NCBI GenBank assembly: GCA_910588845.1 | Contig: CAJURU010000007.1 | Span: 1 to 64,000 of the forward strand | Length of the DNA: 64,000 nt | Reading direction: 5' to 3' | DNA from: an uncultured Lachnospiraceae bacterium | GTDB lineage: Bacteria; Bacillota; Clostridia; Lachnospirales; Lachnospiraceae | Shown: positions 51,489 through 59,604 of the stretch, one piece after another | How positions within the stretch are numbered: position 1 is the stretch's first letter | Layout of the letters: the number at the start of each line of letters is the position of its first letter | Made by a program: the position numbers and the translations under genes | The notes under the pieces: model-generated | What the model was told of the DNA's origin: nothing | The model's database searches: none | What the model saw: only the letters and a program-made list of their open reading frames with translations

Positions 51489-52853
51489 TTATTCATAGTT
51501 TACTGCTTTGCGCGCTCTCTGCAATAAATTCATCGGTTTCCTGGCTTCCGCCATGAACTCTCTTGTGAAATCCTTGCGCTCGTCTGTCAACGTGCGCGTC
51601 TTCCACGCGCTGTCCGTGTTTATGCTGTTAATCACGCCCGCAAAACGGATAAAAAATACCAGTAGATTAAACAATGGCAGCAGCGGCACGATATACCAAT
51701 GCTTTCGGTAATACTTCTTCAAACCGTTAAACTCTCTCAGGCACCCAACCGTAGAAAAATAATACAGAAATCCGCTGGCAATATACATCAGGAAAATGAT
51801 CCCTGTAGAAACAAGAATCACCTGCGGCGAATAATTCATACACATCAGGCAGATTAAGGCCAGGTACCAAATCAGCCGCGGAAAGGCAAACGTATGGTCA
51901 TACATCAATGTCCGCACCATGACATTGGAAAACATCTTGCGCACCTTGAGATCCTTCTCCAAAAATTGGTGCGACACCTCAAGGCTTCCTCTCTGCCAAC
52001 GCTGCCGCTGGGTATAGAGCTTGTTAATTCCCTCAATTGGATCCACACAGAAAATAGCATTCTCGCATATATGCACTTTGGTGTGCTGTAAATAACGCAT
52101 CTGGAATGTAATATTTGTATCTTCACATATCGTATCGGTATTGTAAAGCTGCGATTTTAAAACCGCCGACTTGCGGAATGCAGAAAACGCACCGGATAAA
52201 GTATAAATACTGTTCGTCTCGGACGCATAATTGCGCCCCGCCAAAAATGCCTGCGCGTATTCCATAAACTCCATCTTGCGCAAAAGCCTGGCAAATATCC
52301 CTTTGTACGCCTCTATCATCTGCGGCATTGTGAGGATGGCGCCTGTCATACAGTCTACATCTGGGCGCGATTCAAACTTACGCACCATATTGGTGATAGC
52401 GTGAGGCTCAAACTGCCCGTCGCTGTCCACATGGATGATATACTTGCCATCTGCATTGAACAGCGCAAGATTCAGCGCGCGGGATTTCCCCTGCTTGGCG
52501 TTCAGCCACTGCATCAGCAAATCCGGGTATAACTCCTGGCAATCTGTATAGACACGGAAAGAATCATCGCTGCCCTGGTTATTTACCAGGAAAATCCGCA
52601 TCTTCTCATTGGGATAATCACTGTCGTTGATGGATTGTATACACTCCTGTAAAGAATCCTGCGAGTTGTAAACCGGGATAATCAGCGTGACCTCCGGCCA
52701 AAACACCGGGTCCTCATATTTCGCCGGAAAAATCTTTTTCTTCACCAGAATGAGAAAACTGCCGATGGAAGGGATAATTTCCATGACAAACGGAATGATA
52801 ATCCACGCCGCCCAGAACAATATGGAGTTTAAAAAACTATTTATCACTGTCAT
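51489..52853 (-). CDS. exosortase G-associated family 2 glycosyltransferase
   Basis: 454 residues. An N-terminal helix (about 10-38), then a GT2 catalytic domain: VTLIIPVYNSQDSL, VNNQGSDDS, GKSRALNLAL, HVDSDGQFEP (DxD), SGAFSAFRKS, CEDTNITFQMR and QRQRWQRGSLEV (QxxRW), with C-terminal helices (about 335-415). This is the processive synthase layout (PgaC/hyaluronan-like). Members next to XrtG form a distinct subgroup. ATG 52853 is used, 17 bases inside the xrtG gene. Probably polymerises an envelope glycan. Confidence 0.9.
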   Translation of the reverse strand: MTVINSFLNSILFWAAWIIIPFVMEIIPSIGSFLILVKKKIFPAKYEDPVFWPEVTLIIPVYNSQDSLQECIQSINDSDYPNEKMRIFLVNNQGSDDSFRVYTDCQELYPDLLMQWLNAKQGKSRALNLALFNADGKYIIHVDSDGQFEPHAITNMVRKFESRPDVDCMTGAILTMPQMIEAYKGIFARLLRKMEFMEYAQAFLAGRNYASETNSIYTLSGAFSAFRKSAVLKSQLYNTDTICEDTNITFQMRYLQHTKVHICENAIFCVDPIEGINKLYTQRQRWQRGSLEVSHQFLEKDLKVRKMFSNVMVRTLMYDHTFAFPRLIWYLALICLMCMNYSPQVILVSTGIIFLMYIASGFLYYFSTVGCLREFNGLKKYYRKHWYIVPLLPLFNLLVFFIRFAGVINSINTDSAWKTRTLTDERKDFTREFMAEARKPMNLLQRARKAVNYE

Positions 52854-53436
52854 ACCGGAAACTTCCCACTTTCTGTTTGATAATCTGCGGTTTCGTAAAT
52901 ACATAGAAATAGATGAGCACAGATAAGCTGTAAAATACCAGCCGCCCCACAAAGGTATGCGCAATATAGTACATATCAATCCCGCTGAAATGTATCATCA
53001 GGCAGATAACCGTAATTCTCAGCGCATTTGCCAGGACAATCGCCACCACGCCCAGCACGCCCACATAAACCCTCTCATACACCGAGTAGACGCGGTAAAA
53101 CATCAGCAGGGACAAATATGCGATAATCTCAATAATGCCAGAGCATTCAAAATCAATTTTCAGAGAAATTGCTCCCACCGAGGACGCAACAAAAATTACA
53201 CCGTATTTGTAATGCGCGCTGTAAATTCCGGCAATCTTGCCCGGCAGGCTTGCCAACAAAGCCACAATGCGTGCCAGCGGCTCCATCAGGATGGGATCCA
53301 GGAACACCAGCATCAAGATAAACGCGCCCGCACTCCCGACGATAAAATGCCAGAAATTCAGTTTGCTCTTGTGCAGAACGCGTAAAATAAACAGCCATGC
53401 CGCCATCAAGACGATTCCCACTATGTATTTCACCAT
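52837..53436 (-). CDS. xrtG: exosortase family protein XrtG
   Basis: 199 residues, six or seven helices. The exosortase/archaeosortase triad is visible: Cys98 in KIDFECSGIIE, Arg140 in LANALRITVI, and His160 in MYYIAHTFVGRLVFY. This is the short Gram-positive XrtG type, a membrane transpeptidase-like enzyme thought to process C-terminal sorting tails. Its likely substrate is the surface protein at 56096-58378. Start ATG with a GGAG some ten bases ahead. Confidence 0.9.
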   Translation of the reverse strand: MVKYIVGIVLMAAWLFILRVLHKSKLNFWHFIVGSAGAFILMLVFLDPILMEPLARIVALLASLPGKIAGIYSAHYKYGVIFVASSVGAISLKIDFECSGIIEIIAYLSLLMFYRVYSVYERVYVGVLGVVAIVLANALRITVICLMIHFSGIDMYYIAHTFVGRLVFYSLSVLIYFYVFTKPQIIKQKVGSFRYDSDK

Positions 53437-53487
53437 TTATGAATCACTCCATTTCTCCTCAGGCTTTCGCCTCCTGTCAGGATTCTG

Positions 53488-55947
53488 TCACTCCGTTTGC
53501 TTTGCGGCTTTCTCTGCCCGTCGCTTCCTATAAAGCGTATGCCATAAAATCAATGCCGCTGCAAGCGCGCTTAACGCCATACCCCATTTCAAATAAGGAT
53601 AGGTGAGAAAGATGACCGTTGCCCCCTCGCCCACATGCAGCAGATGGTTGCGTTGATAAATCTCCCCGCTCGCCTTAAAACTATCATGGTAGGCGATGCC
53701 GGTATTCAAATCCGCCCGCTCCGAACTGAGCACAATCCTGTCTTCCATGTACTCTACATGGTACGGCACAATCTCGCGTTTTGGCAAGTCGCTGGAAGAA
53801 ATATTCAGCGTGCGGCTAAGAAGCTGTCCCACACTCTCATCCTCAGTCAAACCATAATAATACGTCAAATTCAGGCCGATTACAATAATATTATCATTCT
53901 TCACAGTACCATAGAACGGCAGCTCCCAATCCACATTGTCCACCGTTCCCCAAACCTCATCCAGCCCGTCCACATATACGGTGCTCCACTCACGATAACC
54001 GTCTGGAAACAAGTCCGTCTCCAACACGCCGTCCACCGTATCTAAATCAGGATAACCCTGCGAGAAGACAACGCCGTTGCAGACCACCCCGAGAAAGCTC
54101 TGGTTCTGGCTTCCCCTGTCATCTGGAATGCCATCGGCAGCAATGATAATCCGCACGCCGGACTCACTGAGTTTCAGAATCAGCTCTTCCGCAGCCGCCT
54201 TGTCATCATATGTAAATCCTGCCAGATAAATCAATTTATAATTACATAAATCCTCAAATGTATAATCATTGAGGTTATCGCTCTGCGTCTCCTCCACCGC
54301 CGGAAACTGCCTGGAAAGCTGATCTGTCGCACTGCCAATACCGATTGCGGGATATTCCGTGACCGTGCCCCAATTTCCATCTATATCATAGTGATAGAGA
54401 CGGTAATTGTCGTTTGAATTTACCAACCGGTAACCCACGCTTAACGCCGCCGCATCCATATCTTTGACAGGATGCCTTTCCAGGCTGCCCACGATATCCA
54501 TGCGCACAATCACCGTATCATTCCCCAACTCCAAACAGCGGTCGAATACATAGGGGTACTCTCCCTCCTCCAGCGCCCGTTCAATCTGTAAGAAATTCGT
54601 TGAAGTAGCGCTCAATTCCCCCATCGCGCCATAAGAAATTGGCGCCGTCTCACCAAATCCCGTCGCCAGATATGCCCCCATCGCATTGAGCGCGCTCTCA
54701 TCCACCAAGGCCAGTCGCTGCTTTGTTATCTCTTTCGCCTGCTCCACCAGCGTCCACTCTGCATAATCAGCAAGAATCTCCTGCGGTTTTGTTTCAGCCA
54801 AATGTCCGACAACCATCGGAAGCGAGGGCAGCGCGTCTAATACTAATAGCGCTGCGAAAATAATGATCCAGCCTTTTTTTAAGGTGTCCCATATCAGAAA
54901 GCTGAACAGAACCATGCACAACGCGATAGATATAAAACGCAGCATCTGCAAAACCTGCCCTCCGGGAAGGTGAGACAACAAAATATACGAACCATTCGAC
55001 GTACCAATGAAAATTACAAGCCCTGTCCAAAAGCCGGGCAGCGACTTCCTCTTACTCAATAGCCCGCCAAAAACCGCCAGCAATAACACTGCAAGCCCAA
55101 AATAAACATCTACGCAGCCGCGCTGGAAACGCGCAGCAGGATTGAGGCTCAAAAACATATCCTGGAAATAGTCTGCCAGAACATCCATGCTCACTTCCGA
55201 CACACCGTTGCGCACCACAAAAGGCGCCAGCCACGTCCCGGCAAGCAGATAGCCCAGAGCCAGCGAGACCGCCACCCGCACGCCCCCCAGCCATTCACGG
55301 CTGACGATTGCATCAAGTGTAAAATACACAACGAAAGCGAGAAACACCAGCCCCGCATAACCCGGCTGGCAAAGCGCAAACACAGAAAAACATACCGACA
55401 GCTCACACCAAGCATACCAAGGCTTTTCTCTGAGGCATCTATACACCAGATACATTAACAGCGGTAATATGGCAATGCACATAGACTGCGGCAGATTGCC
55501 TTCATGGAACAATACATATAAGTTATTCGGCATAAAAAACCATAACGCGCCGACAAAACTGCCAAAAAAAGGGCGTTTCACCTTAAACCCTATATAAAGC
55601 CAGGAGATAGCGCCAAGCAAATAGATAGCCGCAACAAACACCAGATAGCCGTTTAAGGGATTTCCACCCCCACACCACTGACACAATGCCAGACAGTACA
55701 AAGGCAGCGGCGCGGAATAACGCATCGTTTCCATACCATTATACCAAAGCGGATCAAACAAAGGCCAGAAATCCCCATTGCCAACCGCCTTATACAGCAT
55801 GTCCCCCTTATAGATATGCCCCAGCGTGTCCACTCCCGAAGGGTAGATGCCGCTGTTCTGCACAAGCTTTGCCACCACAAAGGACAATAACGCATAAAGA
55901 ATGGGCATTATCAAGATCAAATAATACGGCTGTTTTCTCTCTTTCAA
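53488..55947 (-). CDS. PTPS_related-type large membrane protein
   Basis: 819 residues. About 11-13 helices in the first 390 residues, with conserved-looking extracytoplasmic motifs (GVDTLGHIYKGDMLY; FDPLWYNGMETMRYSAPLPLY; FMPNNLYVLFHEGNLPQSM), followed by a soluble extracellular region of about 380 residues and a final helix (790-808) with a basic tail. The layout matches the PF10131 (6-pyruvoyl-tetrahydropterin synthase-related) membrane family, similar to YfhO/GT-C glycosyltransferases; a lipid-linked sugar transferase role is plausible. TTG start at 55947 with AGGAGG eight bases ahead. Confidence 0.82.
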   Translation of the reverse strand: MKERKQPYYLILIMPILYALLSFVVAKLVQNSGIYPSGVDTLGHIYKGDMLYKAVGNGDFWPLFDPLWYNGMETMRYSAPLPLYCLALCQWCGGGNPLNGYLVFVAAIYLLGAISWLYIGFKVKRPFFGSFVGALWFFMPNNLYVLFHEGNLPQSMCIAILPLLMYLVYRCLREKPWYAWCELSVCFSVFALCQPGYAGLVFLAFVVYFTLDAIVSREWLGGVRVAVSLALGYLLAGTWLAPFVVRNGVSEVSMDVLADYFQDMFLSLNPAARFQRGCVDVYFGLAVLLLAVFGGLLSKRKSLPGFWTGLVIFIGTSNGSYILLSHLPGGQVLQMLRFISIALCMVLFSFLIWDTLKKGWIIIFAALLVLDALPSLPMVVGHLAETKPQEILADYAEWTLVEQAKEITKQRLALVDESALNAMGAYLATGFGETAPISYGAMGELSATSTNFLQIERALEEGEYPYVFDRCLELGNDTVIVRMDIVGSLERHPVKDMDAAALSVGYRLVNSNDNYRLYHYDIDGNWGTVTEYPAIGIGSATDQLSRQFPAVEETQSDNLNDYTFEDLCNYKLIYLAGFTYDDKAAAEELILKLSESGVRIIIAADGIPDDRGSQNQSFLGVVCNGVVFSQGYPDLDTVDGVLETDLFPDGYREWSTVYVDGLDEVWGTVDNVDWELPFYGTVKNDNIIVIGLNLTYYYGLTEDESVGQLLSRTLNISSSDLPKREIVPYHVEYMEDRIVLSSERADLNTGIAYHDSFKASGEIYQRNHLLHVGEGATVIFLTYPYLKWGMALSALAAALILWHTLYRKRRAEKAAKQTE

Positions 55948-56095
55948 TGCCCATTCCTCCTATTTGTTTCCTCTATCAAAAATAATATGGTCAAAAATCA
56001 TTGCGGCTTCGTACGCAAAAGTTACGAATGTTATACGCCCGCAAACATAAATTTAGCTTCTTAAATCTAAAATGAGATGCCAGGCTGTCTGTGAA

Positions 56096-58378
56096 CTATG
56101 ATACCCCCGCCGGTATAAATTCTCCATACCTCCGCTTCCTATACCAGAATACTGCCCCTACTGCGGCAACGCAGAGGACAACGCCGACAATCGGCCCTGT
56201 GGAAGTGCCGGCAGTAAACATCCACTGCTGCCCAATCCGTCCGTACTGCGCTGCAATCTGCTTCAGATCCGTCTCACTAACGCCAAGCTTCCCGGCAACC
56301 TTTGGCAGTTCCAGATAATATTCCATTTCATCCTTGCCGTCTTTACCAATCGTCATCATCATCTTGCCATACAATTGATCCATATCATTGAGGTTATTGA
56401 TATTCGTTGATGTATGCCAAGCGTCTCTGGATGCAATATAATATTCATATGCGCCCTCTGGAAGTCCTTGACGCTGCGGATTCCAGTTAATATTCCCATT
56501 GGCGTCTACCGTCACAAACATCGGATAAAACGCCATCTTGGTATCATATGTGCCATTCCCCAGACTTTCTTCGCTCTGATTAAAGGCGATCGTCACAGCC
56601 TCCGTAAATTCCTGCCCAGCTTCCTGCAAATGCTGCGGCATATTTGTCACAACATGGCCATACAATTTATCGCCCGTAGAATACAGTGCGCCTTTGGCGT
56701 CCACCTGGGATTCCTGAGAACCCGGCATCGCATACTGGATTGTCGTATGCCCATAATCTTCCCAGTCCTCATATGCGCCGTCAAACACAACTCCCGCAAA
56801 GAGATTCTCCAGATTATTTCCACTGTCTGCCTGTAAATTCACAATGTCTTTAACCAGAGCGTCGCCAAGATAAAAATGGAAAGAAAGGCTCTGCTCATAT
56901 TTGGGAAGCTGGTCTCTGGGAATCGCAATCTCCCACTCGCTGCCCACATAGGCAACCTGCGCGCCATTAACGCCCTTGACCTCCGGCGCCGTGGTGAGCT
57001 GGATATCCGTCTCATACCCTAAGTCTGAGATAATCGCAAACTTACCATTAGAATGTGTGCCCGCACCCGACGCATTGCTGCCCTTACCATCTTTTATGTA
57101 AATATAAAACCAATCTCCGTCATACACTGCCGCTGCCATAGACAGACATCCCGGATGCGCGCTGTTCGGGCAGGATGCTTCCGGCTTCGCCACCGCAGCC
57201 CAATCCGCATAATTGCCATCAATTGAAATACCGCTATACACCGGCTTTGCTTCCTGTACCACAGATTTGCCGTCAAGCTGCTGAATATCGGCAGCATTTA
57301 CAGACGTACCGCCAAACGTAACCGTAAAATCCGGGCTGTGGAAAAAGCTGCGCGGAACTGCCATTTCAACCGTGTAAGGCCCGGCGTTGTTGCCGTGCGC
57401 CTCATTTGTCACCGCAGAGGACGCCCCCGCTATATCGCCATACCAACCGTTCTTTACGGTTGGCTTAATGTTTGCTCCATCTTTATATACCGCCACGGAA
57501 ATACTGCTGTCCTCACCCTTTGCACCGTCCGCATAGGTAAGTTCAAATCGGTTTCCGGTAAAATTATAATCCCACTCTTTACCTGCGCTTCCCGAAAAAC
57601 AGAAGTATACGGTATCGCCATCCGGGGAATAGGCAACTTTCCAGGAATCTACATTAGAAGCATTCGAGACGCGCGGCGCCACATTCTGCCAGTCGGCTAA
57701 ATTTCCGTCGACGTCAATGTTCCCTGCTACGGCTGCAAAGCCGGCAGAAAGCGCCTGAAGTTCCTCGGCAGCTTCTTGCCCAGAAGCAGCCTTGTCCTTC
57801 GCGTCCTCCTTAGCGTCCGCGTCCTTCTTATCCTTCGCATCTTTCTCGGCATCCGCGTCCTTCTTATCCTTCGCGTCTTTCTCAGCATCCGCCTTGCTAT
57901 TATCATCTTTCTCAACATCTGTATTTTCTTTCGGGTCTGTGTCTTTACCAGCATCCACGCCGTCTTTGTTCTCTGCATTACCAGCGTTGGCCCCGTCTTT
58001 GTTCTCTGTATTGCCGCCATCCGTGCTGCCGTTATTCTCTGTATTGCCGCTATCTATACTGCCGTTATTCTCTGTGTTACCGCCCGCACTGCCGTCATTT
58101 TCTGTGTTACCGCTACCTGTTCCGCCTTGGCTCTCCGTATTGCTGCCGGTGTCCTGCCGCCCCGCTGCCGGCGACTCTGCTACAGGCTCCGCCGCCTGTC
58201 CCTTTGTCTGCCGGCCCGGATTCCCCGCTCCTGCAGAAGGATCCGCCGTCTGCTGCTGTGTTTTACGCACCAGAACTGCATCGACCGCGTCCGTCGCCAT
58301 TACCGGCATCCCGGATAACAGAAGCGACATTGACATCATGCCTGCCAGAACTCCCCTGAAAATGGTTTTGGCTTTCAT
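56096..58378 (-). CDS. surface protein with Firmicu-CTERM-like sorting tail, likely XrtG substrate
   Basis: 760 residues. Signal peptide (about 1-29, ending VMA). A low-complexity linker (about 55-200) has Gly/Asn/Thr-Glu-Asn repeats (GGNTENNGS type) and then acidic-basic DAEKDAKDKKDA repeats. Three modules each open with DGxxxDW (VDGNLADW near 222, IDGNYADW near 386, FDGAYEDW near 531), as in CBM9/DOMON-like carbohydrate-binding folds. The C-terminus is TAGTSTGPIVG, a helix VVLCVAAVGAVFW, then YRKRRYGEF and a short tail: a sorting signal of the kind paired with XrtG. AAAGGAG seven bases before the ATG. Confidence 0.85.
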   Translation of the reverse strand: MKAKTIFRGVLAGMMSMSLLLSGMPVMATDAVDAVLVRKTQQQTADPSAGAGNPGRQTKGQAAEPVAESPAAGRQDTGSNTESQGGTGSGNTENDGSAGGNTENNGSIDSGNTENNGSTDGGNTENKDGANAGNAENKDGVDAGKDTDPKENTDVEKDDNSKADAEKDAKDKKDADAEKDAKDKKDADAKEDAKDKAASGQEAAEELQALSAGFAAVAGNIDVDGNLADWQNVAPRVSNASNVDSWKVAYSPDGDTVYFCFSGSAGKEWDYNFTGNRFELTYADGAKGEDSSISVAVYKDGANIKPTVKNGWYGDIAGASSAVTNEAHGNNAGPYTVEMAVPRSFFHSPDFTVTFGGTSVNAADIQQLDGKSVVQEAKPVYSGISIDGNYADWAAVAKPEASCPNSAHPGCLSMAAAVYDGDWFYIYIKDGKGSNASGAGTHSNGKFAIISDLGYETDIQLTTAPEVKGVNGAQVAYVGSEWEIAIPRDQLPKYEQSLSFHFYLGDALVKDIVNLQADSGNNLENLFAGVVFDGAYEDWEDYGHTTIQYAMPGSQESQVDAKGALYSTGDKLYGHVVTNMPQHLQEAGQEFTEAVTIAFNQSEESLGNGTYDTKMAFYPMFVTVDANGNINWNPQRQGLPEGAYEYYIASRDAWHTSTNINNLNDMDQLYGKMMMTIGKDGKDEMEYYLELPKVAGKLGVSETDLKQIAAQYGRIGQQWMFTAGTSTGPIVGVVLCVAAVGAVFWYRKRRYGEFIPAGVS

Positions 58379-58406
58379 AAGCATTCTCCTTTACTTGATT
58401 CCTCCC

Positions 58407-58760
58407 TTAAAACTCCTCTTCCACAATTGCATAAATGCGCAAAGGCGTCTCGCTAATTTCAAAACGGGCAAACTTCCACTGCTTCTTCTCCAACGCGTCT
58501 TTCACCTTTTCATAAAACACCTCGCCCAAATGCTCGATACTCGTATCTCCGCCAAATTCCGGGAACTCGTTTAAATATTGGTTCTGATACGGATCCAACA
58601 CCTGCTTTAATATGGAATCCATGCTGTCAAACTCTAAAAAATCCTCCGCTATCAGTCTCGCCACAATCTCTATCTCTATCAGGTGATGGTGCTTGTGCTC
58701 TATCTGTCCGTCAAAGCTGTGCTGCATACATAAACGATACTTTAAACGATGGTATTTCAT
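58407..58760 (-). CDS. 6-pyruvoyl-tetrahydropterin-synthase-like protein 2 (XrtG-associated)
   Basis: 117 residues, shorter than true PTPS/QueD. Zinc-type His cluster HSFDGQIEHKHHHLIEIEI (H14, H22, H24), LEFDSMDSILKQVLDPYQNQYLNEFP as the dimer helix region, and C-terminal ISETPLRIYAIV with the Glu strand. First gene of the XrtG operon, 28 bases ahead of the sorted-protein gene. With the 49929 gene it makes a pair of PTPS-like proteins, perhaps a heteromer. Queuosine genes are absent. Confidence 0.85.
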   Translation of the reverse strand: MKYHRLKYRLCMQHSFDGQIEHKHHHLIEIEIVARLIAEDFLEFDSMDSILKQVLDPYQNQYLNEFPEFGGDTSIEHLGEVFYEKVKDALEKKQWKFARFEISETPLRIYAIVEEEF

Positions 58761-58815
58761 CTGATTCTACCTGCCCATCTTCCTCATTATGTCTACTTTC
58801 TGTTCGTTACCTTGC

Positions 58816-58845
58816 ATTATAACACATTATAATAAAGGTTTTCAA
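58816..58845 (-). promoter_or_regulatory. XrtG operon promoter
   Basis: Minus strand TTGAAA (58840-58845), 18-base spacer, consensus TATAAT (58816-58821), 56 bases before the ATG of the first gene. Confidence 0.75.
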
Positions 58846-58990
58846 TCACAACATACAGTGTTATTTCGTGAATATTTCACAAAATTAATGGAAATAATAA
58901 GATTTTCTTTACTAATCTTGCATACTATGATATGGTAGTAACAGAACAAATTTTTCTATGATTTATTGTATTCTTGAAGGGAGGCCCATC

Positions 58991-59440
58991 ATGAAAGGTT
59001 ATGAAAAACCTATGGTAATGGTTAATGACGGTTTGAGCGAAGGTGTATATGCAGCAAGCGGCGCGGCAGAAGCTGCTGACTGCTGGACAGTAGATCCTGT
59101 TTCCGTACAGGACTGGAATGGTTCCCACCATGTATTTGAGATCCGCTGCGTACATTCAACTGCGGTACAGCATATCTCATCTGCATCTACAGTCACACTC
59201 AACTTCAACAATGCCGTAACAGATGCCTATTCCGAGTTTCCTTGCTCCTTTAGCGGCACCTCCGTTACTATTACGCGTGAATTGCACGCAAACGCTTACA
59301 AGTCCGGCGACACCATGACATACAAGGTATGGGTGAAAGCTGCTGACGAAGCAACCACCAAATCCATCTCCTGTATTGGCGCTACAATCTCATGCACGAA
59401 GACAGTCAATGTACAGGGCAATGGCGGCGATGGTAACTAA
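58991..59440 (+). CDS. small Cys-containing protein with a leader-like N-terminal block, putative exported product
   Basis: 149 residues. Opens MKGYEKPMVMVNDGLSEGVY then AASG, followed by an Ala/Glu stretch and CWTVDPVSV. I recall similar N-terminal blocks in uncharacterised Lachnospiraceae proteins. The rest is beta-rich (STVTLNFNNAV; GTSVTITREL; MTYKVWVKAAD) with Cys at 31, 53, 85, 128 and 135 and a Gly/Asn tail. No Sec signal, lipobox or double-glycine site. AAGGGAGG six bases before the ATG. It is followed by a terminator hairpin and an ABC exporter, the classical precursor-exporter order. Export by that transporter is inference. Confidence 0.8.
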   Translation: MKGYEKPMVMVNDGLSEGVYAASGAAEAADCWTVDPVSVQDWNGSHHVFEIRCVHSTAVQHISSASTVTLNFNNAVTDAYSEFPCSFSGTSVTITRELHANAYKSGDTMTYKVWVKAADEATTKSISCIGATISCTKTVNVQGNGGDGN

Positions 59441-59508
59441 TTTGAAATGACATCATGATTTCCACGAACCGCATGTGGAAGCTTTAAATTACTAGATGTA
59501 TTGTGGGT

Positions 59509-59539
59509 CAGCACCGCTTTTACAAGCGGTGCTGTTTTT
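59509..59539 (+). terminator. intrinsic terminator/attenuator between the small protein and its ABC exporter
   Basis: CAGCACCGCTT (59509-59519) and AAGCGGTGCTG (59524-59534) form a perfect 11-bp stem with loop TTAC, then TTTTT. No separate promoter is obvious before the transporter gene, so partial readthrough would give much small-protein mRNA and little transporter mRNA. Confidence 0.9.
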
Positions 59540-59604
59540 ATCCTGTCGGAAGTAACAGGCTCCCTCGTTATTGTCTATGATAGATTTTGAAAGGATATTA
59601 TCTC

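Noticed and set aside
57776..58574. Open frames of 180 and 260 residues on the plus strand
   Set aside because: Antisense to the low-complexity repeats of the sorted surface protein; their repetitive composition simply mirrors it.
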